Shown here in pieces: positions 35,791 through 43,791 of a stretch of 64,000 bases of DNA (position 1 is its first letter; the number at the start of each line of letters is the position of its first letter). Under the pieces are notes generated by a model. It did no database searches. It worked only from the letters and a program-made list of their open reading frames with translations, and was not told where the DNA came from. The stretch comes from Maledivibacter halophilus (GTDB taxonomy: Bacteria > Bacillota > Clostridia > Peptostreptococcales > Caminicellaceae): positions 1 through 64,000 of the forward strand of contig NZ_FUZT01000015.1 of NCBI RefSeq assembly GCF_900167445.1, read 5' to 3'. A program made the translations under genes and the position numbers.

Positions 35791-36208
35791 TTATAGACAA
35801 AAAAATGTCCTCTTATTGACTATAATTATATGTGGAGAATTTGGGATGAATATACTTCCTAAACTTTTCCAATAATTAAGTTTGCTATTAACATTGTGTT
35901 TATGCTGTTATGCTTATATACCCTTATTAATCACTATCCAAATAAAGAGTTTTTCATTACAACTACCTACCATCTTACAATATTTCACTTCCTCAAGCTT
36001 AACTTTAAGTTTTGGCTAATATCAGATGATGTCAAGTAGTTCAACTTGTTGATAATACCTACTAGCCCGATATCAACTAATTTTAACATATGCGAAATCT
36101 AAATATTTCAGCCTTAGTAATTTAAACCACAACAATCTACATGCTCACCAATGAATTGACCCAATCTAATACTCCGTTTAATTTAATCTGAAAATCTTTA
36201 TTAAGCTT
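35791..36208. other. Intergenic region without a recognised gene
   Basis: About 420 bp, AT-rich, with no convincing reading frame or repeat on either strand. It separates the terminator of the rightward ComEC-like/DUF3006 pair from the stop of the leftward M56 remnant. Confidence 0.4.
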
Positions 36209-37756
36209 TTAATGTCCGAAACCTTCTATTTTCCATCCTGTCTGAGGAGATTCATAAACCATTTGACAATCCCAATCTTGTTGTCCACTTCCAATAGTTA
36301 TCTCCTTATTGTATTGAAGGTCTACAGTTACTCTAAATATCTTTGTGTTTTTATCGGCTTCATCAATCAATTCAGTTTTAAATAGTTTTGCAGACTTCAG
36401 ATTATCAAAGTTTGATTTAGCTCTAATACCAACGCCTGTTAAGGGCAATCCAATCCCTTCATTAAATAACTCCTCATTTATCATATTGGAAGTCAAATTC
36501 TCTAATAGAGCTTTTTTTGAGATGCAGTATCCTGAAGTATTAGCATCTTTTTGATCAAGAGACATAAAATATTCCGCAATAACCTGCTCCGGTTCTAATT
36601 TCGATAATCTTTTTTCGGTGCTATTATCTACCTTAATCATCTTTGAAAACCATTCATTAAGTGTTAGACCAGTCACTTTTTCAAAACCATTTCCTTTTAG
36701 GCTACAAGCATTAAAAGTACTATGGCGCCCAGCACTAATGAAAGCACCAATTATTTTGTCATTATCTTTCACAACAATACCTCTACCATCCTGTATCGGA
36801 TAAAATTCCTGTGGCATGCTTTCATGAATCCTATAAATATTAATGTCTATATCTAGAGTATCAGAGTATTCACTCATGTCCAAACCAATATCCTTTGAGA
36901 GCTCATTGTTGTAAGCGAAATAATATGCATTTGGATTAAAACCAGTCAAGACTTTGATATTATTAAGCTTATCTTTCATTGAATTAATCTGGTAATCAAC
37001 CGTCCATCCATATGTCTGAAATAAAGCTACTGCATCAGCATCATCTATATGAAAATCAATATTTGCATTCTCCATAAAGGAATTAATATACCGTGCAAAA
37101 TCTATCCCAATCTCATAAAGACCACCATCTTTTACAACATATGCTTTGTCATACAGTGTATCGTAATAGAGTGAACAGCTATATCCACCAATGTCATTAG
37201 ACAATTCTATTCTATATTGATTTGTGTGATTATTATTCAAGTTATCCTCTTGTGCGGGCGTTATACTGGTCTTAAGTGTTGAATCTATATATGCTACTGT
37301 TCGCGAATCATTTGTTTCAAATTTATTGGTTGGCTTAAATCCCATCATATCGGATAGAAAGTCAATTTTCACCTTATTATATTCTGTGTTATACATCACT
37401 TCTGGTATATCTGATAAATCTCCTGTTAAATCATCCTTCCTTTGAGCCGCACTGCCCTGCTTTGGGTTTGTAACAAGAGCAATTCCTACAACAATTACAA
37501 TTATGAATGATATAGTCACCACCCAAAATCCTGGCTTTTTATAGTTTAGCACGTTTTTAATCCTCCTTTTTATATTGCCCTCACCAAAAGCTAAAGGACT
37601 TCCATTAAAGATATGCTTTCCAGTAGCTAAAGAAAATAAAGAATTGGTATAATGTTTTTTAATGTCTCTATCCATTTCTTTCAATACTCTCTCATCACAG
37701 GATAGCTCCATATCTATACTCATTAACATAAATGTAATCCATACCAATGGAGTGAA
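36209..37756 (-). pseudogene. 5'-truncated M56/BlaR1-type membrane protease gene with DUF4829 end
   Basis: The frame resumes at FTPLVWITFMLMSIDMEL, which is the segment following the zinc HExxH region in BlaR1/MecR1-type M56 peptidases (SCDERVLKEMD). One membrane helix (about residues 75-95) and a secreted sensor-like part end in a DUF4829-type domain (EPEQVIAEYFMSLDQKDANT). The first roughly 200 residues, including the catalytic HExxH and the other membrane helices, are missing. Homology stops exactly at the end of a TnpB-type insertion relic. It cannot be an active protease; whether the remnant is translated from the TTG at 37747 is unknown. Confidence 0.8.
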
Positions 37757-37907
37757 CCTCCACCACTTACGCCTATCAGCTGAGAAGTGGTGACTTCTTA
37801 GGTCTAGCCTAAGAAGTTTTCCTGCTTCTCAGAGTTATGCCTTCTATGTTAGCAAGGTCTTATTTGACTCTCCACAGGCTCAATCCGTAGTCCCTACGGT
37901 GTTTTAT
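37754..37907 (-). ncRNA. TnpB guide RNA (reRNA/omega RNA) scaffold and right end of an IS605-type relic
   Basis: Downstream of tnpB, 150 bp of stem-loops (arms ACTTCTTAGG with CCTAAGAAGT, and CCACTT with AAGTGG) end at GGAGGTTCAC and join the M56 gene. In IS605/IS1341-type elements, this region makes an RNA overlapping the transposon end, whose guide is the flanking target sequence, here the M56 gene. Confidence 0.6.
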
Positions 37908-38575
37908 TTACGCTACATTTTCTTTTTTTAGTTCTTTTATTCCTTGCTTTAGTATATTTATACTTGCATTTACATCTCTATCTATATTTTTTATACCACA
38001 TTTAGGACAATCCCATTTTCTTATACTCAAGGGCATCTCTTCCATAACATGTCCGCAATATGAACATATCTTGCTACTTGGGAACCACTTATCTATCTTG
38101 TGTATTGCCCTTGCATACCATTTTGTTTTATATTCTAAGTAAGTATAGAATTTATGCCAACTTACATCTGCAATGTTTTTTGCTAGCTTTTTATTCTTCA
38201 TCATATTTTTTACTGCTAAATCTTCAAGAATTATGACTTGGTTTTCGTCTACAATTCTTTTAGATAATTTATGTAGAAAATCTTGTCTTTGATGCTTTAT
38301 TTTTTCATGTAATTTAGCTACTTTTTGTTTTTGTTTGTACCAGTTATTACTATACTCTTGTTTTTTACTTAATTTTTTTGCTCCTTTGCTAATTTTTTTG
38401 TAAATTTGTTTAGATATTTATGATTTTTTATTTTTTACCATTAGATAATATAGCAAAATCTTTGATACCTAAGTCAACTCCTATTTTTTTATTCGATTTT
38501 TCCATAGGTTCTATCTCTAGTTCTGTAATTATAGAAACATAATATTTGTTTGGTTGATGAAGTGTTGAGGAGATA
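37908..38575 (-). pseudogene. tnpB: Decayed tnpB (IS605/IS1341 family RNA-guided nuclease)
   Basis: The readable fragments give the C-terminal half of TnpB: GVDLGIKDFAILSNGKK, then VIILEDLAVKNMM, then ICSYCGHVMEEMP...CPKCGIKNIDRDVNASINI. All three RuvC acidic residues and the four-Cys zinc finger are kept. The N-terminal half is missing and the frame is broken at least twice in runs of A (near 38380 and 38445). No tnpA is present. This is therefore a dead copy. The lost left end took the N-terminus of the adjacent M56 gene with it, pointing to a deletion after insertion. Confidence 0.85.
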
Positions 38576-38619
38576 TGTTGAGTGTTGCTCTACTGTTTCT
38601 TGATTGATGATAAAATTTA

Positions 38620-38646
38620 AAGTGCCCCGAGGTTTTAGCCTCGGGG
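38620..38646. terminator. Terminator-like hairpin
   Basis: GCCCCGAGGTTTTAGCCTCGGGGTTTTGG: a strong GC stem followed by TTTT on the plus strand. It lies 22 bp past the stop of the leftward gene at 38668 and could act for that gene, though its T run is on the opposite strand. Confidence 0.55.
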
Positions 38647-38667
38647 TTTTGGTATTTCTAGCTAAGT

Positions 38668-39051
38668 TTAGATAATCAATTTATTATTGAATAAAGCAAT
38701 AACTACATCCATCTGTCCATTATGTGATTTATATTTTCCTTCCATTGTAAGCCACCATAGTCTTTTAGGATCTTCTACCAATTCAGGATTTTCTTTTAGT
38801 ATATCTAATGCTTTAAGTGCATACTTTTTATTTTTTATAGAATTTGTATATTCTCCAGGATAAACTCCTTTTACTATTCCTTCTTCACATAGACCTAAAA
38901 AAGCATTCCTTGGACATCCTTTCTTTTGACTTGGAGATTTATATCCAAACATTACAGTAGTAACAATATCCCAAGCTTCTCTAGGACTATATTTATTATA
39001 TGATCTAATTAATTCAACAGTTTTTACTGCAGCTATACCATATTTACTCAT
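38668..39051 (-). CDS. DUF6979-like hypothetical protein
   Basis: 127 residues. YGIAAVKTVELI then SPREAWDIVTTVMFGYKSPSQ, the CPRNAFLGLCEEGIVKGV stretch, and WWLTMEGKYKSHNGQMDVVI look like the DUF6979 family, whose function is unknown. It is divergent from the ImmA-like gene, and the shared region holds a LexA-type box. AGGAGG precedes the ATG. The family call is from memory of the pattern and is moderately sure. Confidence 0.65.
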   Translation of the reverse strand: MSKYGIAAVKTVELIRSYNKYSPREAWDIVTTVMFGYKSPSQKKGCPRNAFLGLCEEGIVKGVYPGEYTNSIKNKKYALKALDILKENPELVEDPKRLWWLTMEGKYKSHNGQMDVVIALFNNKLII

Positions 39052-39176
39052 ACCTTTGTCCTCCTTTTATGAATAAATAATAGTTGTGCTATTTATAAAA
39101 ATTATATCACTAAACTTTTCATTAAAATTAAATTCGACAATTTTATATTACCAAAATTAAAAAAATATGTTAAAAT

Positions 39177-39190
39177 AGAACATAAGTTCG
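39177..39190. promoter_or_regulatory. LexA (SOS) box upstream of the ImmA-like gene
   Basis: AGAACATAAGTTCG matches the Gram-positive LexA consensus CGAACRNRYGTTCG, including a perfect GAACN4GTTC core (39178-39189). It lies directly after a TAAAAT (39171-39176) that serves as -10. The adjacent gene starts at 39211. Confidence 0.7.
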
Positions 39191-39210
39191 TTATGTAAAG
39201 GGGGAATTAT

Positions 39211-39717
39211 ATGATTGAGACTGAACAGCTTGAATCCATAATCAATAATTCAGGTATTGTCAAAGAATTTGCTCCTCTCCCCTACTCCGCTTTGGGATAT
39301 TTTTATTCTGATGGGGATTTTCATTTGATCCTTATTAATAAAGAAATCCAAAGGGATGAGAGACTATATCGAACTATTCTTGCTGAAGAAGTGGGGCACT
39401 ACAAAACTGCTGTTGGAGATTATACTCCAAAAAGAAAAATGATATATTCAGAAAGAATAGCTATAGATAAAAAGGAGCTGCTTGCTCTTAGATGGGCAAC
39501 AAATTTTCTATTACCGACTGAGCTACTCTTGAAGGCCATTAAAGATAGGTTGGTTGGGACCGTTGACGAGATACTTGATTATTTTTATGTTACTCAAGAA
39601 TTCTTCGTACATAAGCTAAAATTTATGGCCAAGGAAAAGATTAAATGGCAAATTGATGAAAAGAAATATTTGGTTTTGACTAGTTTGCCTAGTTTGTATA
39701 TTTATGAGGAAATTTGA
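39211..39717 (+). CDS. ImmA/IrrE-like metallopeptidase
   Basis: 168 residues. The active-site helix ILAEEVGHYKTAVGD has the subfamily pattern AEExGHxxT in which Glu takes the place of the first His of HExxH. Such variants are common in clostridial ImmA-like proteins. The rest (KMIYSERIAIDKKELLALRW, then ATNFLLPTELL) fits ImmA/DUF955. ImmA cleaves its partner repressor to induce the element, but no Xre gene is adjacent here; the nearest lies at 25.6 kb. AAGGGGG lies before the ATG. Confidence 0.85.
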   Translation: MIETEQLESIINNSGIVKEFAPLPYSALGYFYSDGDFHLILINKEIQRDERLYRTILAEEVGHYKTAVGDYTPKRKMIYSERIAIDKKELLALRWATNFLLPTELLLKAIKDRLVGTVDEILDYFYVTQEFFVHKLKFMAKEKIKWQIDEKKYLVLTSLPSLYIYEEI

Positions 39718-39724
39718 GTTGATA

Positions 39725-39757
39725 GTCCAGGAAGCTATTCTTTTATTTCCTGGACTG
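39725..39757. terminator. Stem-loop between convergent genes
   Basis: AGTCCAGGAA...TTTCCTGGACT hairpin, 8 bp after the ImmA-like stop. It has no T run, so terminator function is uncertain. Confidence 0.45.
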
Positions 39758-39764
39758 GATTGAA

Positions 39765-40766
39765 TTAGTTACTCTTTTCTATTTGACTAGTATCACAGTG
39801 TGTTTCAATTTGTTGATCATTTTCTTTTTCTTTATTTTCCTTCTTAATTTTCTTCTTTTTAATTATTCTATAATATTTATCATCACATAGAGCCCAAGGG
39901 TATAATTTGAATAATCCAATAATATCTTGTTTAAAACTATGTTCTTCACAAGATGAAAACCTAGAATACTTGTATAGCTTGTATTCTTTTTTGCAAACTC
40001 TACAATAATAATTAGCTGTTTTTTCTACATATTCCTTATTATAATAGTATTTTTTAAATCTCCCTATTACATTTATTAGCTTATTTATTCCACATCTCAA
40101 AATAAAAAGAACACCAATAATTGACGTAATAATTACAATCAAAATCCAAGCAGAAATTAAAACATCTAAAGTTTTATTATTTGTGCCGTCCGATAAAGGT
40201 TTACTTAGCCACCTAAATAAGAAAGAGATAGCAAGTCTAAAATAAAAGAGACTAGTCAAGAAAACACAAAATTTTATCATTGTCCACTCTATTTTTATAT
40301 ACCACGATTTAAAGAACTTATTCTTTCGAACTGTAAAATTATTATTATAAATATCCTGCAGCTCATCAAAATCTTTCCTTAGCTTTAGAAAAATTTTATC
40401 TTTTAAGTTTTCATATTCTATCTTAGAAGCTTCATCATTTATTTTCTCTTCATGCTTTTCTTCAATTTTTTCAAGTTCCAATATATTGGTTAGTAAAGAA
40501 TCAGAAAGTAAATATCCATACTTACTAATTAATTCCTTAGCACATTCGGATAAAAAATAACCTGTCTCTGGCATTTTATAAAATTCAATTAATAATGGTG
40601 TGTATATTTTTCCCATTTTTTCTTTTAGAACTTCTTCAAAGTTATTTTTTGATTCATATTTATGCTTAACAAAAAAAGTTACACATTGAATGATTAATCC
40701 AAGTATAGTTATTACCCCTGTAATTACAGCTGCCCACATAGGAGGGTTTTTCATTAAATCAGTCAT
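39765..40766 (-). CDS. Membrane protein with cytosolic helical region and zinc motif, unknown
   Basis: 333 residues. One N-terminal membrane helix (MWAAVITGVITILGLIIQCV), then a 110-residue helical soluble stretch, then two more membrane helices (about 165-195 and 205-230), and a tail with a C-x2-C...C-x-x-H motif (YYCRVCKKEYKLYKYSRFSS, then CEEH). The end is basic and Lys-rich. No known family recognised. It follows the coiled-coil helicase gene by 141 bp in the same direction and may be its membrane partner, which is inference from position. Confidence 0.6.
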   Translation of the reverse strand: MTDLMKNPPMWAAVITGVITILGLIIQCVTFFVKHKYESKNNFEEVLKEKMGKIYTPLLIEFYKMPETGYFLSECAKELISKYGYLLSDSLLTNILELEKIEEKHEEKINDEASKIEYENLKDKIFLKLRKDFDELQDIYNNNFTVRKNKFFKSWYIKIEWTMIKFCVFLTSLFYFRLAISFLFRWLSKPLSDGTNNKTLDVLISAWILIVIITSIIGVLFILRCGINKLINVIGRFKKYYYNKEYVEKTANYYCRVCKKEYKLYKYSRFSSCEEHSFKQDIIGLFKLYPWALCDDKYYRIIKKKKIKKENKEKENDQQIETHCDTSQIEKSN

Positions 40767-40907
40767 GTATTAACCTCCAAATCCAATAATAAATTTTTCA
40801 ATTAGCTTAAAATCTATGCATAATTCATTCTAAATATTTTTCCCATCTCCTCTTACAAACACTATAGTTAAATATTATTTTATCAGCATATGGAAGATAT
40901 AAATATA

Positions 40908-43538
40908 TTAATATTTTTGTGACATTATTTCAGAAATAAACACAGAGATTTTTTTAGCCTGACTATTTACATGTGTAGGATATGTAACAAATACGTTCTT
41001 CTTTGCCCTAGTAAGTGCAACGTACATAAGTCTTCTCTCTTCTTCAATAGTTGAAATTGGTGTTGCAACACTTCTATACTTTTCAAGCTCTTCTTTACTC
41101 ATATTTTTTTGTGCTTTAGCACTAGGTATCCCCCCATCATAACAGCCAATATTAAAAACATTTTCAAAGGCTAATCCTTTACTTTTATGAATAGTAAGTA
41201 AATAAACTGCATTTAATTGCTTGTTTTCATATTTTTTTAATTTATCTTTTCTTTCTTTATTAAATGTTTCAGAATTATTTTTCCATTCATACAATTCCTT
41301 AAAAGTATTAAATGCTTGCAGTTCATTTTTTATGTTTTTCCAATCATCTATATCACTATAAGTAGCAGGAAAATTCATAATACAGTCTAAAAGTTCGTGA
41401 AGGTTTGTATCCTTAGTATTCTCGATGTTTGTTAAATACTTTAGATATTTGCTAATATTATCTTTATGTTTTTTAAAATATTTTTGCTTAGCCCTCTCTG
41501 AACCAAGGTTCTTCAAATTTCTATCGTTAGACTTAGTTTCTATAAGTTTTATAACATCATCATATGTCATAGATATACCATTTAATCTCCGATACTCTAC
41601 TATACTAGAACTTTTCACAAAATACTTATTTAATAAGTTTTTTAAGATTCCATTTTTCCCGAACCATATTTCATTTTTATCTGTATTTTGGTCAGTTAAT
41701 TTAATCCAAGGCTCAAAAAACTTCATGAAAGTTTTATTTTTAAATATACTTAAATCTATTTCTTCATCTATAACAAAAGGGATTTTTCTCTTTTCTAACT
41801 CCTGCAATATTCTTGTTACTTGATGCTTAGCTCGATACAATATTGAACATTTAGTATAATTAGGATTACTTTTATCTACTATTTCTTCTCCAGACTCTTC
41901 GTCTTCATATGTAAAAAAGCCTGTGCTTAATTCATGTATTTTTTTTATAATGAAATCAGATTCTTTTTCTTCACAGTCAAATTCTTTTACAAAAGTACAC
42001 TCATGGTCTTCTTTATTATGAGATTCCATTGGAGGTATCTTATTAGAACTATTATTACTAATAAGTACGTTAGCTTTTTGAACTATTTGTTGCTTAGATC
42101 GATAATTCTTCATTAGGTTAATAGTATAAAGACTTGGATAATCTTGTTTAAACTCTTGAATATATTTTGAATCGGACCCTCTAAATGCATATATTGATTG
42201 ATTTGGATCCCCAACTATAATAACTTTAGCTAAATTTTCCTTATCAGGAGGTGAAAGCAATTTTAATACATCAATTTGTAATTGGTTTGTATCTTGAAAT
42301 TCATCAATGAATATATAATCAAACCTAGTTTCAATATATTCTTTTACACTATCTAGTTGTAGAGCTTTATATATATTAAGTATTTGATCATCAAAAACCA
42401 TTATATTTTCTTCTTTTCGAATTTTTTCAAACTCATTAAGCATTTTGTAAAATTTCTCACTTACTCTATCATCATTCTCCTGTTGATTCATTTTGGCATA
42501 TTTATCATCATATTGATCTCTGATAAATTGTTTTACTTCCTCATAGGAATAATTTAAACTTTGCCAATAAGAAATTCTGTCTGCAATACAATTCTCATCG
42601 TTTTCTAATTCTTCAAACTTGTCAAGCCCATATTTTTTAATAAGTTTATTTAAAATAGAATTGTATTGAATTTTATCGCTATCTATATCCTCGTACTCAC
42701 AACTTCCATCTTTCTTAGCATTCTTAATTTTAGGTAGTATAATATTTAATGCATCTATTTCATTTTGAGTTAAAATATTCTTCCTAATTAACTCTTTTAT
42801 AACAATGTTTTTAAAAACACTATTAAAAGTACCTATAGACATTCTATTCACTCTCGTATCAAAAGACGAAAATTCCTCTATTCTTTCTTTCATCTCAGTG
42901 GCTGCTTTTCTTGTAAATGTAATCATACAAATTCTTTTATAATCTACATCTTCCATTTGATTTAGATATACAGCTTTTGCACAAATAGTTTGAGTTTTCC
43001 CTGAACCAGCACCAGCAACTATTCTTAAATGACCTTTATTATATCTAATTGCTTCAGTTTGTTCCTGGTTAAATGGGTTTCCATCATTCTTTTTCCGCAT
43101 ATCTTCAAAAAATACTCTGTCATCATCGTACTTATTAACTATCTCACTTTTATTTTTTTTATTCTCATCTATATTTATCGAACCATAAAGTCTACTATAT
43201 ACATTTATTAATTTCGAAGTAGTCTCTACATCTTCCTTATACGTTTCTAATGTGATAGCACTTTCTTTAATAGAGCACTCAAAACAATCAATTTTACTTT
43301 TTAATTCTCTTAATTCCTCTTCACGTTCTTTAATTCTATCAGTTAATTCATCCAGCTCTCTCTTGTATTTAGTTTTTTCAAATTGTAAATTCCTATTATC
43401 CTCTTGTAATGTCATTATTTCTTTTTTAGCTTGTTTCTTCTCTGATATCTCTATTAATAGCTGATTATTTTGTGCCTTTAATAGTTCTAGTTCAGCAAGT
43501 AATTGTTGCTTTCCAGTAAGTTTATCTAATAGTCTCAT
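40908..43538 (-). CDS. UvrD-like SF1 helicase with N-terminal coiled coil
   Basis: 876 residues. The first 115 residues are a continuous coiled coil (LLAELELLKAQNNQLLIEIS and so on). Helicase motifs follow: Walker A AGAGSGKT (175-182), FIDEFQDTNQ (motif II), GDPNQSIYAFRGSD (III), YRSKQQ (IV), TIHKSKGLAFENVF (V), YVALTRAKKN (VI). It lacks a nuclease domain, so it is not the AddA/RecB type. The coiled-coil start is unlike PcrA/UvrD and closer to HelD-type layouts. It is next to the integrase at the element edge and paired with a membrane protein. A defence or DNA-repair role is possible. Confidence 0.8.
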   Translation of the reverse strand: MRLLDKLTGKQQLLAELELLKAQNNQLLIEISEKKQAKKEIMTLQEDNRNLQFEKTKYKRELDELTDRIKEREEELRELKSKIDCFECSIKESAITLETYKEDVETTSKLINVYSRLYGSINIDENKKNKSEIVNKYDDDRVFFEDMRKKNDGNPFNQEQTEAIRYNKGHLRIVAGAGSGKTQTICAKAVYLNQMEDVDYKRICMITFTRKAATEMKERIEEFSSFDTRVNRMSIGTFNSVFKNIVIKELIRKNILTQNEIDALNIILPKIKNAKKDGSCEYEDIDSDKIQYNSILNKLIKKYGLDKFEELENDENCIADRISYWQSLNYSYEEVKQFIRDQYDDKYAKMNQQENDDRVSEKFYKMLNEFEKIRKEENIMVFDDQILNIYKALQLDSVKEYIETRFDYIFIDEFQDTNQLQIDVLKLLSPPDKENLAKVIIVGDPNQSIYAFRGSDSKYIQEFKQDYPSLYTINLMKNYRSKQQIVQKANVLISNNSSNKIPPMESHNKEDHECTFVKEFDCEEKESDFIIKKIHELSTGFFTYEDEESGEEIVDKSNPNYTKCSILYRAKHQVTRILQELEKRKIPFVIDEEIDLSIFKNKTFMKFFEPWIKLTDQNTDKNEIWFGKNGILKNLLNKYFVKSSSIVEYRRLNGISMTYDDVIKLIETKSNDRNLKNLGSERAKQKYFKKHKDNISKYLKYLTNIENTKDTNLHELLDCIMNFPATYSDIDDWKNIKNELQAFNTFKELYEWKNNSETFNKERKDKLKKYENKQLNAVYLLTIHKSKGLAFENVFNIGCYDGGIPSAKAQKNMSKEELEKYRSVATPISTIEEERRLMYVALTRAKKNVFVTYPTHVNSQAKKISVFISEIMSQKY

Positions 43539-43741
43539 TATTATTTCCTTTCTATTCTCTCTTTGAGTTTATCTATGATCAATAAATATTTTTTGATGAC
43601 TTTAAAGCAAAATTTATTTTATTTTCTCATAATACACTTATTTACATTTTAAACGATCTTGAAGTTATTTTTTGTAAATTACTGTCGACTTTCTGTTTTT
43701 TATGTTGTTTTTTTATTTAACTTATAATCTCTTAATATTTA

Positions 43742-43769
43742 TGCTAAAATATAATCAAACACACGTTCG
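43742..43769 (+). promoter_or_regulatory. Recombinase promoter with an SOS-like LexA box
   Basis: TGCTAAAAT (43742-43750) and TATAAT (43750-43755) give an extended -10. Right after it lies CAAACACACGTTCG (43756-43769), which matches CGAACRNRYGTTCG at all but the second base. The gene starts at 43792 with AAAGGAG. Confidence 0.55.
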
Positions 43770-43791
43770 ATTATAGAAAGGAGTAGTTACT

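Noticed and set aside
40908..43538. Gabija GajB assignment
   Set aside because: No GajA-type OLD nuclease gene is adjacent and the protein has a long coiled-coil start not expected in GajB.
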